From Lentimicrobiaceae bacterium (GTDB lineage Bacteria; Bacteroidota; Bacteroidia; Bacteroidales; F082): a stretch of 61,419 nucleotides of DNA. Where the stretch lies: contig JAISHW010000073.1 of assembly GCA_031262365.1 (NCBI GenBank), positions 1 to 61,419 of the forward strand, written 5' to 3'. The position numbers were made by a program, and so were the translations under genes. Shown here piece after piece: positions 25,802 through 34,540 of this stretch (its first letter is position 1; each line of letters starts with the position of its first letter). The notes under the pieces were generated by a model, which saw only the letters and a list, made by a program, of their open reading frames with translations, did not search any database and was not told the origin of the DNA.

Positions 25802-26521
25802 TTACCAGCCCGAAGCTAATACATCGGCTAAATGAATCACTTTGATTGGAAGTTCGTTTTTGCGAATATAACTTTCGATTCCCATCAGGCACGATAAATC
25901 GGTCGAAACAATATATTCGGCACCTGTTTCGAGTGCATTTTCGACTTTTCGTTGTGTCAGTGCAATAGAAATCGGTTCATTTTTCAACGAAAAAATACCT
26001 CCAAAACCACAACATAAATCGGTTTTCTGCATTTCGATAAGCTCCAGATTTTTTACGTTTTTAAGCAGCTGACGAGCTTCTTTCGACAAACCTAGACCTT
26101 GCAAATTACTACAACTATCGTGGTATGTTACTTTATGTGGAAAATCAGCTTCAAAATCCGTAAACCGAATCTGATGCACTAAAAATTCCGAAAATTCGAA
26201 GATGTTTGGAATCAACTTTTTGAATCTCAAATGATTCGATGTATTATAAAATAACTCTTGAAAATGATTTTTCACATAAGCCACACACGAAGCTGTGGGA
26301 CCTACAATGGGACTGTTACCGGAAAAGTCGTTCAAAAACTTTTCGCCAAGTTTTTTTGCGCCTTCAATATTTCCACTTTTGAAAGCGACTTGTCCGCAAC
26401 AGGTCTGATTCGGATTGTACGCAACGGTTAATCCTGCTTTTTTCAGCACTTTAATTACATTAAAAGCCGTTTGCGGGTAAAACTGGTCGATAAAACACGG
26501 AATAAAAAGATCTATTTTCAT
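25802..26521 (-). CDS. LutA-type (Fe-S)-binding protein
   Basis: 239 residues. Two CCG domains: TCCGQVAFKSGN near residue 42 and DLCCGFGGIFSLKNE near 170, with the HDSCSNLQGLG segment between. This is the LutA/YkgE layout, the Fe-S subunit of the LutABC L-lactate oxidising complex. LutB and LutC, normally directly downstream, are absent; the 72-bp repeat and the transferred cassette occupy that place. A TATTTTTG box at 26544-26537 gives a ~10-nt leader. Upstream 26522-26626 holds no gene. Confidence 0.88.
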   Translation of the reverse strand: MKIDLFIPCFIDQFYPQTAFNVIKVLKKAGLTVAYNPNQTCCGQVAFKSGNIEGAKKLGEKFLNDFSGNSPIVGPTASCVAYVKNHFQELFYNTSNHLRFKKLIPNIFEFSEFLVHQIRFTDFEADFPHKVTYHDSCSNLQGLGLSKEARQLLKNVKNLELIEMQKTDLCCGFGGIFSLKNEPISIALTQRKVENALETGAEYIVSTDLSCLMGIESYIRKNELPIKVIHLADVLASGW

Positions 26522-26626
26522 AGCATGTTATTTATGCAAAAATAAAAAAATGAAGCGTGCATCTTTACATCGAACTCATGTTAACGAGGGTTGAACCTAA
26601 AATTAAGTTTTCGAAACCATCTTTAG

Positions 26627-26746
26627 TGAGCTTCTAAAAATCCAAAATACTGCGTTACACTCCCTTGCCAAAATGCTCATTTACACCAAGTAAACTCCGC
26701 TTTTGTCTCGGTCGCAAGCCTTATCTTTTGAATTTTTAGAAGCTCC
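26627..26746. mobile_element. 120-bp MITE-like element, copy 1 (in the 3' end of coaE)
   Basis: Ends match as inverted repeats (GAGCTTCTAAAAAT / ATTTTTAGAAGCTCC). CTTTAG stands directly outside both ends (26621-26626 and 26747-26752), like a target-site duplication. Very close to the copy at 57713-57832. No protein is encoded by the element itself. Confidence 0.8.
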
Positions 26747-27325
26747 CTTTAGTGCTTGATGAATCTTCAAAACTTGCGGAATTAGCATGTTTTGATTATC
26801 GTTTTCAATTACAAAATCTACTTTTTTTTGTTTTTCGGATTCGTTCCATTGTTGTTTCATGCGCAGCCTGATTTGTTCTTTGCTCAAAGCATCGCGTTTC
26901 ATCACACGCGCTAAACGAAGCGATTCGGGTGCTGTAACCAAAATGAGTTTGTCAAAGCGTGATTGTAAGTTTTTTTCGAAAATCAAAGCGGCTTCATAAA
27001 GCACGTAGTCTTTCGTTTGATTTTGTTCAGACCAATATTCAAACCGCTCATTTAAAGCCGGATACAAAATGTTTTCTAAAAAATCTAAGGCTTTCCGGTC
27101 GTTAAAAACACATTCTGAAATAAACGCACGGTTTAAGGTTCCGTTTTCAAAATAAGATGTAGAACCAAAATAGTTTTTCACGTTCCTTTTTACAATATCA
27201 TTGTCATACAATAATTTAGCTTCTTTATCGGCGTAAAAAACAGGAACGTTCAAATGTTCAAAAATAGAACAAACAAGTGTTTTTCCACTCCCGATATTTC
27301 CTGTTATGCCAACACGAAGTGCCAT
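26681..27325 (-). CDS. coaE: Dephospho-CoA kinase with repeat-derived C-terminus
   Basis: 214 residues. P-loop GITGNIGSGKTLV near residues 6-18, then FYADKEAKLLYDND and the LYEAALIFEKNLQ lid region are typical of CoaE, which phosphorylates dephospho-CoA in the last step of CoA synthesis. The final 21 residues, from GASKNSK to SGVYLV, and the stop are encoded by the inserted 120-bp element, so the original end was lost. The enzyme core looks intact. ATG directly follows the YbbR-like stop (TAAATG). Confidence 0.95.
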   Translation of the reverse strand: MALRVGITGNIGSGKTLVCSIFEHLNVPVFYADKEAKLLYDNDIVKRNVKNYFGSTSYFENGTLNRAFISECVFNDRKALDFLENILYPALNERFEYWSEQNQTKDYVLYEAALIFEKNLQSRFDKLILVTAPESLRLARVMKRDALSKEQIRLRMKQQWNESEKQKKVDFVIENDNQNMLIPQVLKIHQALKGASKNSKDKACDRDKSGVYLV

Positions 27326-28267
27326 TTATTGCAAAATCAGATATTCAACTTGTTCCGGTTCGTAACGAATAAGATGGACATTTGCCGGAGGCGTAACTTC
27401 GAGTTTCAAAAACGGTTCTAACGACTGCAAATCAGACATCGCTACCCGAACTTGAAACAATTTGGAATCAATTCGACGAAAGTCGCGCATAGCGACATTG
27501 TAGTTTATCGTAACATGATCGGGAAAAAGACGCAATTTTTGCTGCGTTACTTGTTCGATTGGCACTGTTACTGAAGATTCTGTAAAACGCTCTACTTCAA
27601 CAGATAAACGAACTGATTTTGTTTCAGACTGTAAGTCGTTCCGAAAATCAAGCAATACGTCGGTTTCAAAATTTTCGTAGAGATCGTCTTTTTCTATTTT
27701 TTTTGTATAAATAAATTGCAAGGTATCAATCACGTTTTCAGAACCAAATATTTCTATTTCTTTAGGTTCCCAATTTGGTTCGCCATATATTCCGTATTGT
27801 TTCCGGTATCGGAAATCATATTTTATGCTGACTGGAACAATTTTTGATTTTAAAGTTTCTAATGTAAAATAAATTTCATTTTCTGGAAATAAAACGGCGT
27901 TTATACTCACGTGCATCAAATCAGCAACTTTATCGCGTACTTGTTGTGTGCCAATGTAGTACAAATTTGTTTCTGCTTGTCGATAAGGTGTTTGATCAAG
28001 TGCTATTGTAATAGTACGTTTTACTTTTCTCGTAGTGTAAAAACGAAGCAGATTAAATCCGGTTGATGTAACAGTCGTTTTTAATGTGTACTCATGAGGA
28101 AGTGGCATAAATTTTTCTGCCGGAATATTTTCAAAATTTACTTTAATTTCGGTGGTGATATTGTATTGATCCGACAGTTTAATCAAAAGCCACATCAAGC
28201 TCGAAAACAACACAAAAAACAGAAATATACTAAGTTCCTTGCGTTTTGGTTTTTTAGGCTGTTGCAT
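27326..28267 (-). CDS. YbbR/CdaR-like domain membrane protein
   Basis: 313 residues. A single membrane helix near the start (ELSIFLFFVLFSSLMWLLIKL) anchors a long extracytoplasmic beta-rich part. The VNFENIPAEKFMPLPHEYTLKTTVTS segment and repeated strand patterns fit YbbR domains. The order YajC, YbbR-like, CoaE is common in Bacteroidota. The start at 28267 (MQQPKKPKRKE) is preferred over a GTG at 28291. Function unclear; in Firmicutes, YbbR (CdaR) regulates a diadenylate cyclase. Confidence 0.75.
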   Translation of the reverse strand: MQQPKKPKRKELSIFLFFVLFSSLMWLLIKLSDQYNITTEIKVNFENIPAEKFMPLPHEYTLKTTVTSTGFNLLRFYTTRKVKRTITIALDQTPYRQAETNLYYIGTQQVRDKVADLMHVSINAVLFPENEIYFTLETLKSKIVPVSIKYDFRYRKQYGIYGEPNWEPKEIEIFGSENVIDTLQFIYTKKIEKDDLYENFETDVLLDFRNDLQSETKSVRLSVEVERFTESSVTVPIEQVTQQKLRLFPDHVTINYNVAMRDFRRIDSKLFQVRVAMSDLQSLEPFLKLEVTPPANVHLIRYEPEQVEYLILQ

Positions 28268-28324
28268 GATGAATGGCGTTTTATTTTCCACTTGTCAAAG
28301 TTAGCTAAAAATCTTAAAAAGAAA

Positions 28325-28345
28325 AAAGCCGGAAAAACCGGCTTT
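28325..28345 (-). terminator. Intrinsic terminator after yajC
   Basis: AAAGCCGG-N5-CCGGCTTT followed on the minus strand by a T-rich tract (CTTTTTTCTTTTT). It lies between yajC and the YbbR-like gene, so only part of the transcription may run through. Confidence 0.75.
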
Positions 28346-28348
28346 CCT

Positions 28349-28687
28349 TTATCGTTGTTGTGCCACTTGTGTCCGATCGGTTACTATGGCTGATTTTTCG
28401 ACGGTTATTTTCACGTTGTTATCAATTTGAAGGACGACTGTTCCTTCTTTGACTTCTTCTATTTTTCCGTGAATCCCACCAATTGTTACTACTTTATCGC
28501 CTTTTTTGAGTTCTTCGCGAAATTTGCGTTGTTCTTTTGCACGTTTCATCTGTGGACGAATAAAAAAGAAATAAAAAATAATCAGTAAAAGTATCAAAGG
28601 CATCAATGATGTTAACATATTGCCGCCGCCTTCTGTTCCTGGAGCTTGATTTGGGTTTGCTAAAAGTAAAATGCTTAAAAAATTCAT
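28349..28687 (-). CDS. yajC: Preprotein translocase subunit YajC
   Basis: 112 residues. One membrane helix (LTSLMPLILLLIIFYFFFIRPQ) then KRAKEQRKFREELKKGDKVVTIGGIHGKI, the classic YajC pattern. It is an accessory of the Sec translocase in the inner membrane. The stop is 4 nt from the terminator stem. Confidence 0.95.
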   Translation of the reverse strand: MNFLSILLLANPNQAPGTEGGGNMLTSLMPLILLLIIFYFFFIRPQMKRAKEQRKFREELKKGDKVVTIGGIHGKIEEVKEGTVVLQIDNNVKITVEKSAIVTDRTQVAQQR

Positions 28688-28704
28688 GTTTTAGTATTTA
28701 AAAA

Positions 28705-29157
28705 TTAATATTTATCGGGTGTTGTAACTTGCGCTTTGATTTTCAAATAAGTTTTCGAAGGATGCGTGTTGCTTATCACTGTTATTGTTTTGTTTTGATT
28801 TCCTTTTAAACCGGACGAATTGAACGTTACTTCTATTGTGCCTTCGGCGTTCGGAGCGATCGGATCTTTCGAAAATTTCGTTACCGTACAGCCGCAAGAT
28901 TTTGCTACATTGTTGATGAGTAAAGGTGCATCACCTGTATTTTTGAATTTAAAAATACAACTTACCTGTTCGCCTTGAATAAGTTTTCCAAAGTCGTGTT
29001 CTGACACTTCAAAAGTAATAACAGGCATTTTTTCACTCAAAGTTCCTCCGGCTGTCTTAGGGTTTTTGACTAAACTTGTCGAAATTTTTTCCGGACTTTC
29101 ATTGCAGGCTACAAGAGCAAAAACAACGAAACAAATAAATAAGAAATATTTTTTCAT
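28705..29157 (-). CDS. DUF1573 lipoprotein
   Basis: 150 residues. Lipoprotein signal MKKYFLFICFVVFALVAC, then a DUF1573 domain: EHDFGKLIQGEQVSCIFKF near residues 50-68 and NVAKSCGCTVTKFSKDPIAP with the CGC motif, ending as an Ig-like strand. The start at 29157 is set by a TAnnTTTG box only 6 nt before it. Function unknown; family members are surface or periplasmic. Confidence 0.9.
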   Translation of the reverse strand: MKKYFLFICFVVFALVACNESPEKISTSLVKNPKTAGGTLSEKMPVITFEVSEHDFGKLIQGEQVSCIFKFKNTGDAPLLINNVAKSCGCTVTKFSKDPIAPNAEGTIEVTFNSSGLKGNQNKTITVISNTHPSKTYLKIKAQVTTPDKY

Positions 29158-29163
29158 AGTACG

Positions 29164-29171
29164 CAAAGATA
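29164..29171 (-). promoter_or_regulatory. -7 box giving a leaderless DUF1573 transcript
   Basis: TATCTTTG on the minus strand, exact match, 6 nt before the ATG at 29157. Confidence 0.6.
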
Positions 29172-29205
29172 ATGCTTTAATTCGATTCTTTAAATTATAA
29201 AAAAG

Positions 29206-30366
29206 TTACCTGCCACTACCAAAAATAGCGACTGCACCTTTGTAAGTATGGTCGTTGAAACGTCCTTTACATTTCAACACATAAAAATAAGTTCCATCAC
29301 CTAAATCACCACCATCCCAATCGTTTTGATAATTATTCGACGAATACACTTTTCGTCCCCAACGGTTTATAATAGTAAGTTCTACTTGTTCGTAATACAC
29401 ACTTACCGGTTTGTAGCGTCCGGTTGCCGAATATTTCAAACCTTCACCTGTATCGTCGCCTTCGGAAGGTGCTTCCGTGATGACAAAATAATCATTAACG
29501 CCATCGCCGTTTGGTGTGAAAATCGTTGGAATTTTTAATTTTACAGGAAGTATTGTTACTTCTTTTGTAAATACAGTATCGCATCCTTGTGCGTTGTTTA
29601 CGGTAAGCAATGTGGTAAAAATACCTTCCTGATTGTATGTATAGCGTGGTGTTTCGAGCGATGAGCTTGGCTGTTCGTCGCCAAAATCCCAAAAGAAATT
29701 GGTAATTGTATCGGAAGAGGTATTTTCGAAAGAAAAAGTGATATACGGTTTTTGAATGTAAGCCGTATCAGGATCCGCATCTATTCTAATAATTGGATTT
29801 TTATAGGCTTGCGTGTAAATTGAATCTTTTTGCTGACATCCGTACTGGTCTTTTATTTCAACATAATACCACAAATGCGCTTTTAGTCCTACTGCCAAAT
29901 TTGGATTTCCGGGCGCGATATTCAATGGAGGCACATCCCACAAATAGGTGTAATCGCCTCCAACAGCCGAAGCGCGAAGCATCGCCGTATTTCCATTGTT
30001 GTTTTCGGAATTCGAACAGGTAAGTTGCAACTGTTCTATCGAAGTTTCGAATAATGGACGAACTTCTACAGTAAAGCTATTTGAGCATGTTTCGCCTGTG
30101 TTTGAATCAGTAACTTCGACAGTGTACGTTGTTGTTTGCGTTGGACGAATATGGATATAAGATGTTGTCTCGCCGTTTGGCAACCATAAATAGCTGTAAT
30201 TTACGTTTGCAACAACTCTTAATTCGACGAGCTCTCCATTACAAATAGGCATTTCGGAGCTAACTACTTGTATTTGGCAATCTATTTGAGCTTCTGCTTT
30301 TTGAATGTTCAGGAAGCAGATACACAAACTAAGAAAAAAAACAGGTTTGAACAGCTTGAGTTTCAT
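29206..30366 (-). CDS. Type IX secreted protein with PKD domain and type-B (gliding) sorting domain
   Basis: 386 residues. Signal peptide MKLKLFKPVFFLSLCICFLN. Residues ~215-280 form a PKD domain (FFWDFGDEQPSSSLETPRYTYNQEGIF). The C-terminal ~110 residues are the CHU_C/gliding-type domain: IPTIFTPNGDGVNDYFVI, then ELTIINRWGRKVYSSNNYQNDWDGG and DGTYFYVLKCKG. This sends proteins to the surface through type IX secretion, whose regulator PorX is encoded in this window. A TACATTTG box at 30400-30393 sets the start at 30366. Confidence 0.88.
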   Translation of the reverse strand: MKLKLFKPVFFLSLCICFLNIQKAEAQIDCQIQVVSSEMPICNGELVELRVVANVNYSYLWLPNGETTSYIHIRPTQTTTYTVEVTDSNTGETCSNSFTVEVRPLFETSIEQLQLTCSNSENNNGNTAMLRASAVGGDYTYLWDVPPLNIAPGNPNLAVGLKAHLWYYVEIKDQYGCQQKDSIYTQAYKNPIIRIDADPDTAYIQKPYITFSFENTSSDTITNFFWDFGDEQPSSSLETPRYTYNQEGIFTTLLTVNNAQGCDTVFTKEVTILPVKLKIPTIFTPNGDGVNDYFVITEAPSEGDDTGEGLKYSATGRYKPVSVYYEQVELTIINRWGRKVYSSNNYQNDWDGGDLGDGTYFYVLKCKGRFNDHTYKGAVAIFGSGR

Positions 30367-30493
30367 ATTCAATCAAAAGATTTATCGAAATGCAAATGTA
30401 ACAAATAAGCGGCAAAAATAAATGATAAGTAGATCAATCTTAATTGCTTTATTTATAATGGATAAAATGTATTTTTATTGCATTACAAGGTAA

Positions 30494-31741
30494 TTATTTT
30501 TCAAAAACACGTGCCAATTGTTGCCAAAATTGCGGATAAGATTTGCTAACAACTTCCGGCGATTGAATTTTTATAGCACCGATTTTTAATGATAATGGAG
30601 TCAAAGACATTGCGATACGATGATCGTTGTAAGTTTCGAATTTCAACGGATTTTCTTCCAAGAAACAAGGTAAATCATTATTTTCAGCAACATATATTTC
30701 TGTTTTTGAGCTGTTTATCAGTGGATTAATTTTCAAAAGTTCTGTTTGCATAGCTTTTCGGCGATCAGTTTCTTTTGCAAACAGATTGTCCAGTCCCGAA
30801 AAACAAGCTGTTAAGCCAAGTCCGGCGCAAGTTGCTGCAACAGCAGGAAATAAATCGGGATAATTTCGAAAATCGAACGAAAAAGAGTTGTCTGGTTTTT
30901 GTTTTTTTTCAATGAAAACACCTTCTTTTCGTTGCTCTGATGTTACACCAAACGATTCGAATAATGTTGCCAAAACAGCATCGCCCTGCATTGAGTCAAG
31001 TTGCAAATCTTCGAGCAACAAGTTGCTATTTTCGGTCAATGCAACTAATTCGTACCAATACGAAGCCGAACTCCAATCGGATCCCACATAAAAATTACGA
31101 TTTTGATAAACACTTTTCGGAATCGTTATCTCATTTTCTTTTCGTTCAACACAAATTTGAAAATGTTCCATCATCTTGATTGTCATATCAATATAAGGAA
31201 TCGAGCTTGTATGATCGTTCAATTTCAACTTCAAGCCATTTTCGAAAGTTGGTGCTGCCAACAATAAGGACGAAACGTATTGACTGCTCAACCGAGCATC
31301 GATTTGAATAGCTCCGCCTAAAATTTTTCGTCCCGATATTAAAACGGGTAAATAACCTTCTTGTTCTTGATACTCGATTACAACGTCAAGTTCGCGAAGT
31401 GCGTCGACAAGCGGCGCAATCGGGCGTTGATGCAAGCGCGCATCACCATAAAGAATCCATTTGCCTTGTTTGTTTGCCAGATAGGTCAATAAAAAACGCG
31501 CTATCGTCGCCGCATTAGCACAATAAATTGACACGGGATTTTTGAAATCGAAATTTGTAGCTTCAATTTGTTTCAGATTTTTTGTTAGAAGTTTTGTGTC
31601 GTCCGATTCTGATAGGTTTGCTATCTCACAATTTAAATTTCCATACGCGGCAATCAGCAACGCTCTATTGCTCTCGCTTTTGCTTCCGCCAATAAACGCT
31701 GAAGTATTTTGAAATTCACGATGATAATAATCCAGAATCAT
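30494..31741 (-). CDS. aroA: 3-phosphoshikimate 1-carboxyvinyltransferase (EPSP synthase)
   Basis: 415 residues. Substrate-binding GGSKSESNRALLIAA near residues 17-31, ARLSSQYVSSLLLAAP, GSDWSSASYW, NYPDLFPAVAATCAGL (with the catalytic Asp), KETDRRKA and NDHRIAMS. It makes EPSP in the shikimate pathway. It follows aroB by ~40 nt. The ATG at 31741 is preferred over the TTG at 31765. An unusual feature is the short N-terminal strand before the substrate loop. Confidence 0.93.
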   Translation of the reverse strand: MILDYYHREFQNTSAFIGGSKSESNRALLIAAYGNLNCEIANLSESDDTKLLTKNLKQIEATNFDFKNPVSIYCANAATIARFLLTYLANKQGKWILYGDARLHQRPIAPLVDALRELDVVIEYQEQEGYLPVLISGRKILGGAIQIDARLSSQYVSSLLLAAPTFENGLKLKLNDHTSSIPYIDMTIKMMEHFQICVERKENEITIPKSVYQNRNFYVGSDWSSASYWYELVALTENSNLLLEDLQLDSMQGDAVLATLFESFGVTSEQRKEGVFIEKKQKPDNSFSFDFRNYPDLFPAVAATCAGLGLTACFSGLDNLFAKETDRRKAMQTELLKINPLINSSKTEIYVAENNDLPCFLEENPLKFETYNDHRIAMSLTPLSLKIGAIKIQSPEVVSKSYPQFWQQLARVFEK

Positions 31742-31784
31742 GTTGTTTGGGTCGATGTAATTCAATATTTTTTTTGTGGATAAC

Positions 31785-32855
31785 TCAAAAATAAGAACTA
31801 AAACGTGTCAACACATCGCGCAAATCATCTTCCGACACAGCGACATCTATTTTAGGAATACCCGGCATTTGAATCAATACAAAATTGAATTTTCCTGAGG
31901 TATTTTTCTTGTCGTTTCTTATCCAATTGATTATGATTTCAATCTGATAAACAGGAATTTGGAAAGGAGTAAAATGCGTTTCTAAAACTGCTTTATACCA
32001 TTTCGAATAGGTCGATTCTAATTTGCAATATTTTTCAGAAAGCCATAAACTGATCAAAATTCCAAAAGCAACAGCTTCGCCATGGTGCAAAATTTTGTTG
32101 TTTTCTAGTGCCCAAGCTTCAAATGCATGTCCGACTGTATGGCCAAAATTCAATACTTTTCGATCGCCTTGGTCAAAGAAATCGTTTGCAATTATTTGTT
32201 GTTTGATTTGTATGCACGATTCGATAAGCGACAAAAAATCTTGTAAATCAATGTTTTTATTTTCGAAAACGGTAAGTATTTCAGGCTTTGCCACAAAAGC
32301 ATATTTCAATATTTCGCCTATGGCAGCACGAGTTTCTTCTTCAGGAAGTGTTTTAAGAAACGATTTGAAAATCAGCACCGAATCCGCTTGAGCAAACGTT
32401 CCAATAAGATTTTTGTTTCCTTGAAAATTAATTCCGTTTTTTCCTCCTATTGCCGCATCAATCATCGCGAGCAAAGTGGTTGGAATATTGATAAATGTAA
32501 TTCCTCTTTTAAAACACGAAGCTGCAAAACCGCCAATGTCAGATACAACGCCGCCACCTAAATTGATAAGTACGGCAGAACGATCTGCTTGAATTTCAAT
32601 AAGAAAATTCCAAATTTGTATTAATGTTTCTATGTTTTTTGCTGATTCGCCGGTCGGAATCACGATTTCCGAATAAACGTATGTGGCTTCGTCAAAAAAC
32701 GTATATAAATAAGGCGCACAGTGTTTTTGCGTATTTGTATCGACTAACACAATGACTTGTAGTGCATTTTTTTTCCAAATTTTGACGTATGAACGCAACT
32801 TTTCCGAAGCTTCTTTTTCGAAAAATACACGATCGAAAAGTTGTTTTTCAGTCAT
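31785..32855 (-). CDS. aroB: 3-dehydroquinate synthase
   Basis: 356 residues. NAD-binding LINLGGGVVSDIGGFAASCF near residues 97-115, IPTTLLAMIDAAIGGKNGIN, zinc ligands in GEILKYAF, NFGHTVGHAFE and LHHGEAVAFG. Catalyses the second step of the shikimate pathway; paired with aroA downstream and starts 16 nt after alanine dehydrogenase. Confidence 0.96.
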   Translation of the reverse strand: MTEKQLFDRVFFEKEASEKLRSYVKIWKKNALQVIVLVDTNTQKHCAPYLYTFFDEATYVYSEIVIPTGESAKNIETLIQIWNFLIEIQADRSAVLINLGGGVVSDIGGFAASCFKRGITFINIPTTLLAMIDAAIGGKNGINFQGNKNLIGTFAQADSVLIFKSFLKTLPEEETRAAIGEILKYAFVAKPEILTVFENKNIDLQDFLSLIESCIQIKQQIIANDFFDQGDRKVLNFGHTVGHAFEAWALENNKILHHGEAVAFGILISLWLSEKYCKLESTYSKWYKAVLETHFTPFQIPVYQIEIIINWIRNDKKNTSGKFNFVLIQMPGIPKIDVAVSEDDLRDVLTRFSSYF

Positions 32856-32871
32856 TTTTACAAACTGATTA

Positions 32872-34071
32872 TCAATAAAATGCCGACATTAACAATTCGA
32901 TATTTTGAAATGGGATACCGTATTTCTCGCTCACAACGCGATTGGTCAATGCTCCTTTAAAAGTATATGTTCCTTTTATCAATCCAAGTTCTGCGTGTAA
33001 TAGTGCGTCAATACTTCCCAAATCTGCTAATGTCAGCAACATTGGCAACAAATGATTACTTACCGACATCGATGCTGTTCTTGGCACGCGCGAAGGGATG
33101 TTGGGCACACAATAATGTGTTACATCATAAATTTGATAAACAGGTTCTGAATGTGTTGTAGGACGCGAAGTTTCGACACAACCTCCTTGGTCAATGCTCA
33201 CGTCTATTATTACGGATCCTTTTTTCATCGACATGACCATATCTTCTGTAACGATACAGGATCTGTACGGTTCGGTAGAATATTTGGCGCTGATGAGTAC
33301 GTCGGCTTGTTTGATTGCTTCTTTCAATAATTTCGGTTGAATTGTCGAAGTGTAAATTGTATTGTTAAAATGATGTTGAAGTGAGCGCAGTTTGTACAAT
33401 GAATCATCGAATACTTTTACCGAGCAGCCCATTCCGTGTGCTACGCGACACGCATTAAACCCGACAGTTCCTGCTCCAATAATGACAATTTCGGTAGGTG
33501 CAACTCCCGGTACGCCACCAAGCATGGTGCCGTTTCCTAATGTTACGTTACTTAAATATTCCGAAGCAATCATCATGGCTACATTTCCTGATATTTCGCT
33601 CATCGAACGCACCAAAGGAAGCGTTAATGTTCGGTCTTGAATAAGTTCGAAAGCAATTGCCGTTACTTTTTTCGAAAGCAAGTTAACGATGTATTCTCTC
33701 GAACATTGCGATTGTTGCCAAGACGAAAAAATGGTTTTCCCTTTGTCTAAAAGTTCGATTTCGGAAGGTGTAAGAGGTGCCATTTTTAGGATGATGTCTG
33801 CCGTGAAAACTTCTTCGTGTGTGAGTGCTATTTCGGCACCGGATTCGGCAAATTCACGATCATCAAAATGTGCTTCGGCTCCGGCTTCCGATTCAAATAT
33901 CACACGAAAACCTCTGTCTATAAGTAATTTTACAGCGTCAGGAGTTAGTGTAATGCGCGACTCGTCTTTCGATAATTCTTTCGGAATACCAATAACTATC
34001 GAACGGTTTTTGTGTCTCATTTCTTTTCTTTTTTCTTGTGTCTGCATTTCAGTTTTTGTACAAATGTTCAT
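32872..34071 (-). CDS. ald: Alanine dehydrogenase
   Basis: 399 residues from the ATG at 34071; later ATGs at 34047 and 34020 are also possible. A TAACTTTG box at 34102-34095 excludes the longer frame that begins inside tsaE. Core motifs: VIGIPKELSKDESRITLTPD, AFELIQDRTLTLPLVRSMSEI, the NAD fold IVIIGAGTVGFNACRVAHGM and IDVSIDQGGCVETSRPTTH. It interconverts alanine and pyruvate with NAD. The order porX-tsaE-ald is a Bacteroidota arrangement. Confidence 0.9.
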   Translation of the reverse strand: MNICTKTEMQTQEKRKEMRHKNRSIVIGIPKELSKDESRITLTPDAVKLLIDRGFRVIFESEAGAEAHFDDREFAESGAEIALTHEEVFTADIILKMAPLTPSEIELLDKGKTIFSSWQQSQCSREYIVNLLSKKVTAIAFELIQDRTLTLPLVRSMSEISGNVAMMIASEYLSNVTLGNGTMLGGVPGVAPTEIVIIGAGTVGFNACRVAHGMGCSVKVFDDSLYKLRSLQHHFNNTIYTSTIQPKLLKEAIKQADVLISAKYSTEPYRSCIVTEDMVMSMKKGSVIIDVSIDQGGCVETSRPTTHSEPVYQIYDVTHYCVPNIPSRVPRTASMSVSNHLLPMLLTLADLGSIDALLHAELGLIKGTYTFKGALTNRVVSEKYGIPFQNIELLMSAFY

Positions 34072-34099
34072 CTTATATAATAATTTACGAATACCAAAG

Positions 34100-34540
34100 T
34101 TAATCATTTCGTACAAATGAACAACTAATTTTGCGTTGTTCTGCTTGATCGTCAACTGATAGTTCTACTTTTAGATACCGCTCAGGCAAAAGCGATTCGA
34201 TCAGTTCGGGCCATTCGATTAAACAAAGATTATCGCTGTAAAAATAGTTTTCGTAACCAATATCGAATGCTTCTTCGAGTTTTTTTATACGGTAAAAATC
34301 AAAATGAAAAATCGATTCGTTATTTAAAGTAACGTATTCGTTTACAATCGAAAAAGTCGGACTATTTACTGTATCTAAAACACCTAATTTCTGACATAAA
34401 TTTGTAATTAACGTTGTTTTTCCGGCTCCCATCAGACCGTAAAAAGCAATTACATTATTTTGTCCTTTGTTTGCAATCAAAAATTCGGATACAGCGTTTA
34501 AATCGTCAAGTGTTTTTATGATAAAGGTTTTTGGTATCAT
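34100..34540 (-). CDS. tsaE: tRNA threonylcarbamoyladenosine biosynthesis ATPase TsaE
   Basis: 146 residues. Walker A FYGLMGAGKTTLITNL near residues 33-48, then NSPTFSIVNEYV and FHFDFYRI, and LCLIEWPELIESLLP near 105-120. Partner of TsaB/TsaD in t6A modification of tRNA. Overlaps porX by 4 bp. Confidence 0.95.
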   Translation of the reverse strand: MIPKTFIIKTLDDLNAVSEFLIANKGQNNVIAFYGLMGAGKTTLITNLCQKLGVLDTVNSPTFSIVNEYVTLNNESIFHFDFYRIKKLEEAFDIGYENYFYSDNLCLIEWPELIESLLPERYLKVELSVDDQAEQRKISCSFVRND

